Source of the DNA: Sphagnum compactum
Taxonomy: Eukaryota; Bryophyta; Sphagnopsida; Sphagnales
NCBI GenBank assembly: GCA_965153455.1
Contig: OZ234493.1
Coordinates: 12,142,213 to 12,206,212 of the forward strand
Direction of reading: 5' to 3'
Length of the DNA stretch: 64,000 nt
Both the position numbers and the translations under genes were made by a program. Position 1 is the stretch's first letter; each line of letters begins with the position of its first letter. Shown piece after piece: positions 61,820-64,000 of the stretch. The notes under the pieces are model-generated. The model was not told the origin of the DNA, made no database searches, and saw nothing but the letters and a program-made list of their open reading frames with translations.

Positions 61820-63282
61820 GATGAAAGTGAGAGCAGCATCAGGCAACAACACACACTAGAACTGAAAACCCAGATGAGAATACAACACGCATTGCTGAAG
61901 CTCCGAAACCCCTTATTATTAGGATGGCTCAAATACCAGCCTTGGAGCAGGCACAGAAATCGGATCAAATCCTTGTGAGGTCAGAACACACTCAATACAC
62001 ATCCCAAGAAAACAACCCACAACAAGATCTCAAGAAAAAACCAACTCGACCGACCCAAATCTCCTAGCAACCACTACTCTTGACACTCTCCCGAGAACCC
62101 TAAATCCAGCTCTGACACTCTCCTGAGACATCCAGGCATTCATTCGATAGCTGGGAAAGCAGTGCAAATCACAGGCGCTTCATCAGAAGCTCCTCAGCAC
62201 GTGGAGATGGAGCTCAGGGATCCCAATTCCTCAACAAATCCCGTTCTCGACAGAATCTCGCTCCCGACACGGAGAGAGAGTACCAAAGAAAGCTCAGGGC
62301 AAGCCGGCCGGGCTTTGTAGCACACTGGTCGATCTAACCCCGGTTAATATCCTAACCGGAAGGGTTTGGTTATGTGAATCCTGGTTAAACTGACCACCCT
62401 GGTTAGCGGTCCATGTGAAATATTCCCACCAATTGAAAATGCAGGGCTACCCAAAATGGACCGTTTCACACTTTCCATAAAAATTGGCTCCCTGATGGCT
62501 GTCTTCACACTAAGACAACTTTCACACTTCTCACCCGAAATGGACTGTTTCACACTTTCCCTAGAGTTGGCTCCCTGATGACTCTTTTCACACACGCACT
62601 CTTGCTCTCGCGCTCTCTCTCTCTCTCTCGCGGTCGATCGCTTCCCTGACGCGCACGCAGACGCTCACACGCGCTCGGAGATTGAGATTTTATTGATTAG
62701 TTTTCAGTGATTTGATGCTGCTCCATGATCATTTGGATTGGTCTTTTGGTGGGTTGTGCAAAATGAGCTTTTGTTGTTGTTGTGGTTGTTGCATTTCTTG
62801 AGTGGTGTTTTTTGTAGTCGGTGTGGAGGTTTTCTGGGGCTGCTGCTTGCCTCTTTGCTCCCTTGGTTTTGAAAGCTAGATAGATCACTCACAAGATCCA
62901 GATCTGGGGTTTTGTTTTGGTTGTGGATTTAGGGTTGACCAGAAGAAGCCATGGATCATAGCAGATCAGTCATGGGTCAATGAGCAGAGAGCAGAGAAGA
63001 ACCACCCACGGGAGCTTGGTTTTGAATCTATAGTTATGGCTGTGACGAAGTGGAGATCGCTGTAATCCCGATGTCATATTGAATTCCCAAGAAAAGCAAC
63101 TGGGAAAAGAGAGGGTGGCTGGTGTGTGGAAGGGGAAGCTTTGGGATGGGAGAGGAGCAAGTAAAGTGGAGAAGAGGAGCAGGAACTTAGAGAGGTTGAG
63201 GAGTGGGGAGAAGAAAGAAGGAAGGTGGGTGGGGGGGTGAGGGAGGGGAATTGGGGTCTGGTGAGGGTAGCCAGGAGCATCT
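61820..63282. promoter_or_regulatory. Divergent promoter region between F-box and NIPA genes
   Basis: The two genes start head to head 1.46 kb apart. The interval has a CT run (62612-62628) beside CGCG-rich sequence at 62600-62680, probably near the NIPA transcription start. A duplicated block (TTTCACACTTTCC...TTGGCTCCCTGATG) occurs at about 62463 and 62549. Leader-like sequence follows up to the NIPA ATG. Confidence 0.45.
62951..62983 (+). other. Possible upstream ORF in the NIPA leader
   Basis: An ATG in the good context GAAGCCATGG opens a ten-codon frame ending TGA, 300 bases before the NIPA start codon. If this stretch is in the mature leader it could damp translation. Whether it is transcribed is unknown. 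Confidence 0.25.
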
Positions 63283-64000
63283 ATGTCAGCCGACAACCAG
63301 AAGGGCTTGGCCCTGGCTGTGAGCTCCAGTCTCTTCATCGGTGCCAGTTTCATTATCAAGAAGAAAGGCCTCAAGCGCGCAGGTGCTACAGGCGTTAGGG
63401 CAGGTATGAATTCCTCTGTTAGTGTCAGTTAATCTTCCTTCTTCCTTTGGGTACCCAAGCTGAGATGAACAAATTAGGGTCTGAGCTGGGATGAGAAGAT
63501 TAGGGTTGAGGAAAAGGCAGTAGGACACATACACACACATATGCGTGCACACACACACACACACACATACACAAAAGATCGTGGTGTGTTTTATGGAGAT
63601 TTGGAGGTTTTTAGGGTTTGAATACAGAAAGGATGGAATGGCAGTGCTTTGTGGAATGAGAAAGGTTGGGGACATTGATCAGAGGTGGTGGGGCTGATGA
63701 TGATGATGATGATGGGAGATGGGGCTATCAGGAGTTGGTGGATATTCATACCTTTACGAACCACTATGGTGGGCAGGCATGATCACCAGTAAGCTTCTTC
63801 TCGTACTGTGGATGTATGTGATCAATTTTGTGAGGTGGAATTCTTTTTTGTTGGTTTTTTGTGCAATCTGTATTTTGGGTGGGGTGGTGCTGATGATGGG
63901 GGGAATTTGGGATGGGCAGTGCTTGTAGGCGAGGTGGCCAACTTTACTGCTTATGCATTTGCTCCTGCTGTTCTGGTTACACCTCTTGGTGCATTGAGCA
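63283..64000 (+). CDS. NIPA-type magnesium transporter, 5' part
   Basis: Member of the NIPA family of multi-pass membrane proteins (DUF803), linked to magnesium transport and endomembrane location. Only the first exons are in the window: 63283-63403, 63732-63788 and 63920 to the edge, about 86 codons of an expected 330-350. Splice phases are 1 and 1, GT-AG. The protein starts MSADNQKGLALAVSSSLFIG (first membrane segment) and continues FIIKKKGLKRAGATGVRAG, GGYSYLYEPLWWAGM and ITMLVGEVANFTAYAFAPA, all hallmarks of the plant NIPA group. An in-frame TAG at 63268-63270 fixes the start. A CA microsatellite (about 63548-63567) and a GAT run (63696-63715) lie in intron 1. Confidence 0.92.

Noticed and set aside
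61820-61852. Upstream start for the F-box protein
   Set aside because: The longer frame begins with GTG; the first ATG is at 61819.
1-64000. CRISPR arrays, bacterial operons, rRNA or tRNA genes
   Set aside because: The tandem repeats lack unique spacers of constant length, the genes have spliceosomal introns, and no cloverleaf or rRNA core sequence was recognised by eye.

Overview
The window is nuclear DNA from a land plant. The evidence is spliceosomal GT-AG introns with conserved plant gene structures, a plastid-targeted chaperonin, a REM-type B3 protein, an AVT1-type vacuolar amino acid transporter, telo-box and TTTAGGG telomere-type motifs, and long AT-rich intergenic DNA full of transposon relics and satellites. 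The species cannot be read directly. Large introns, a bacterial-looking cupin and the unfamiliar LINE family would suit a seed-free plant (fern, lycophyte or bryophyte), but that is a weak inference.

Layout: 1-4.3 kb is AT-rich DNA with small repeats. An AVT1-type transporter gene (+, 11 coding exons) lies at 4.7-9.0 kb. From 9 to 25 kb there is no intact gene, only satellites (some carrying telomere-type units), a decayed pogo/CENP-B-type transposon (16.7-18.7 kb), a 57-bp minisatellite (20 kb), a likely Tourist-type MITE (22.7 kb) and a LINE 3' fragment (25 kb). A leucine-rich-repeat gene (+) with a long simple-repeat-rich leader occupies about 25.5-31.3 kb. Leucine-rich-repeat gene relics follow, then a small two-exon cupin gene (-, 33.9-34.9 kb), a possible Helitron-like element (35.3-36.4 kb) and a long 5'-truncated LINE (-, 37.5-40.2 kb). 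Next come chloroplast chaperonin 60 beta (+, 14 exons, 40.7-46.4 kb), the intronless SNU13/15.5K gene (-, 48.4-48.8 kb), a four-B3-domain protein (-, 7 exons, 49.9-55.5 kb), an upstream tandem array (55.6-56.5 kb), an F-box/kelch-like gene (-, 3 exons, 59.6-61.8 kb) and the 5' end of a NIPA-type magnesium transporter (+), which runs off the right edge.

The genes are unrelated housekeeping and regulatory genes with no cluster logic: plastid protein folding, spliceosome/snoRNP assembly, vacuolar amino acid transport, ubiquitin-ligase substrate choice and DNA binding. All gene models were built by hand from splice signals, frame continuity and remembered family structure. In each complete model the exon phases close and the total length is a multiple of three. 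No tRNA, rRNA or CRISPR array was recognised. I found no convincing new multi-gene system. The most unusual items are the repeat families (an inverted repeat pair with a flipped terminal hairpin, LINEs with tetranucleotide tails, arrays in or beside genes), the four-B3 protein and the bacterial-like cupin.
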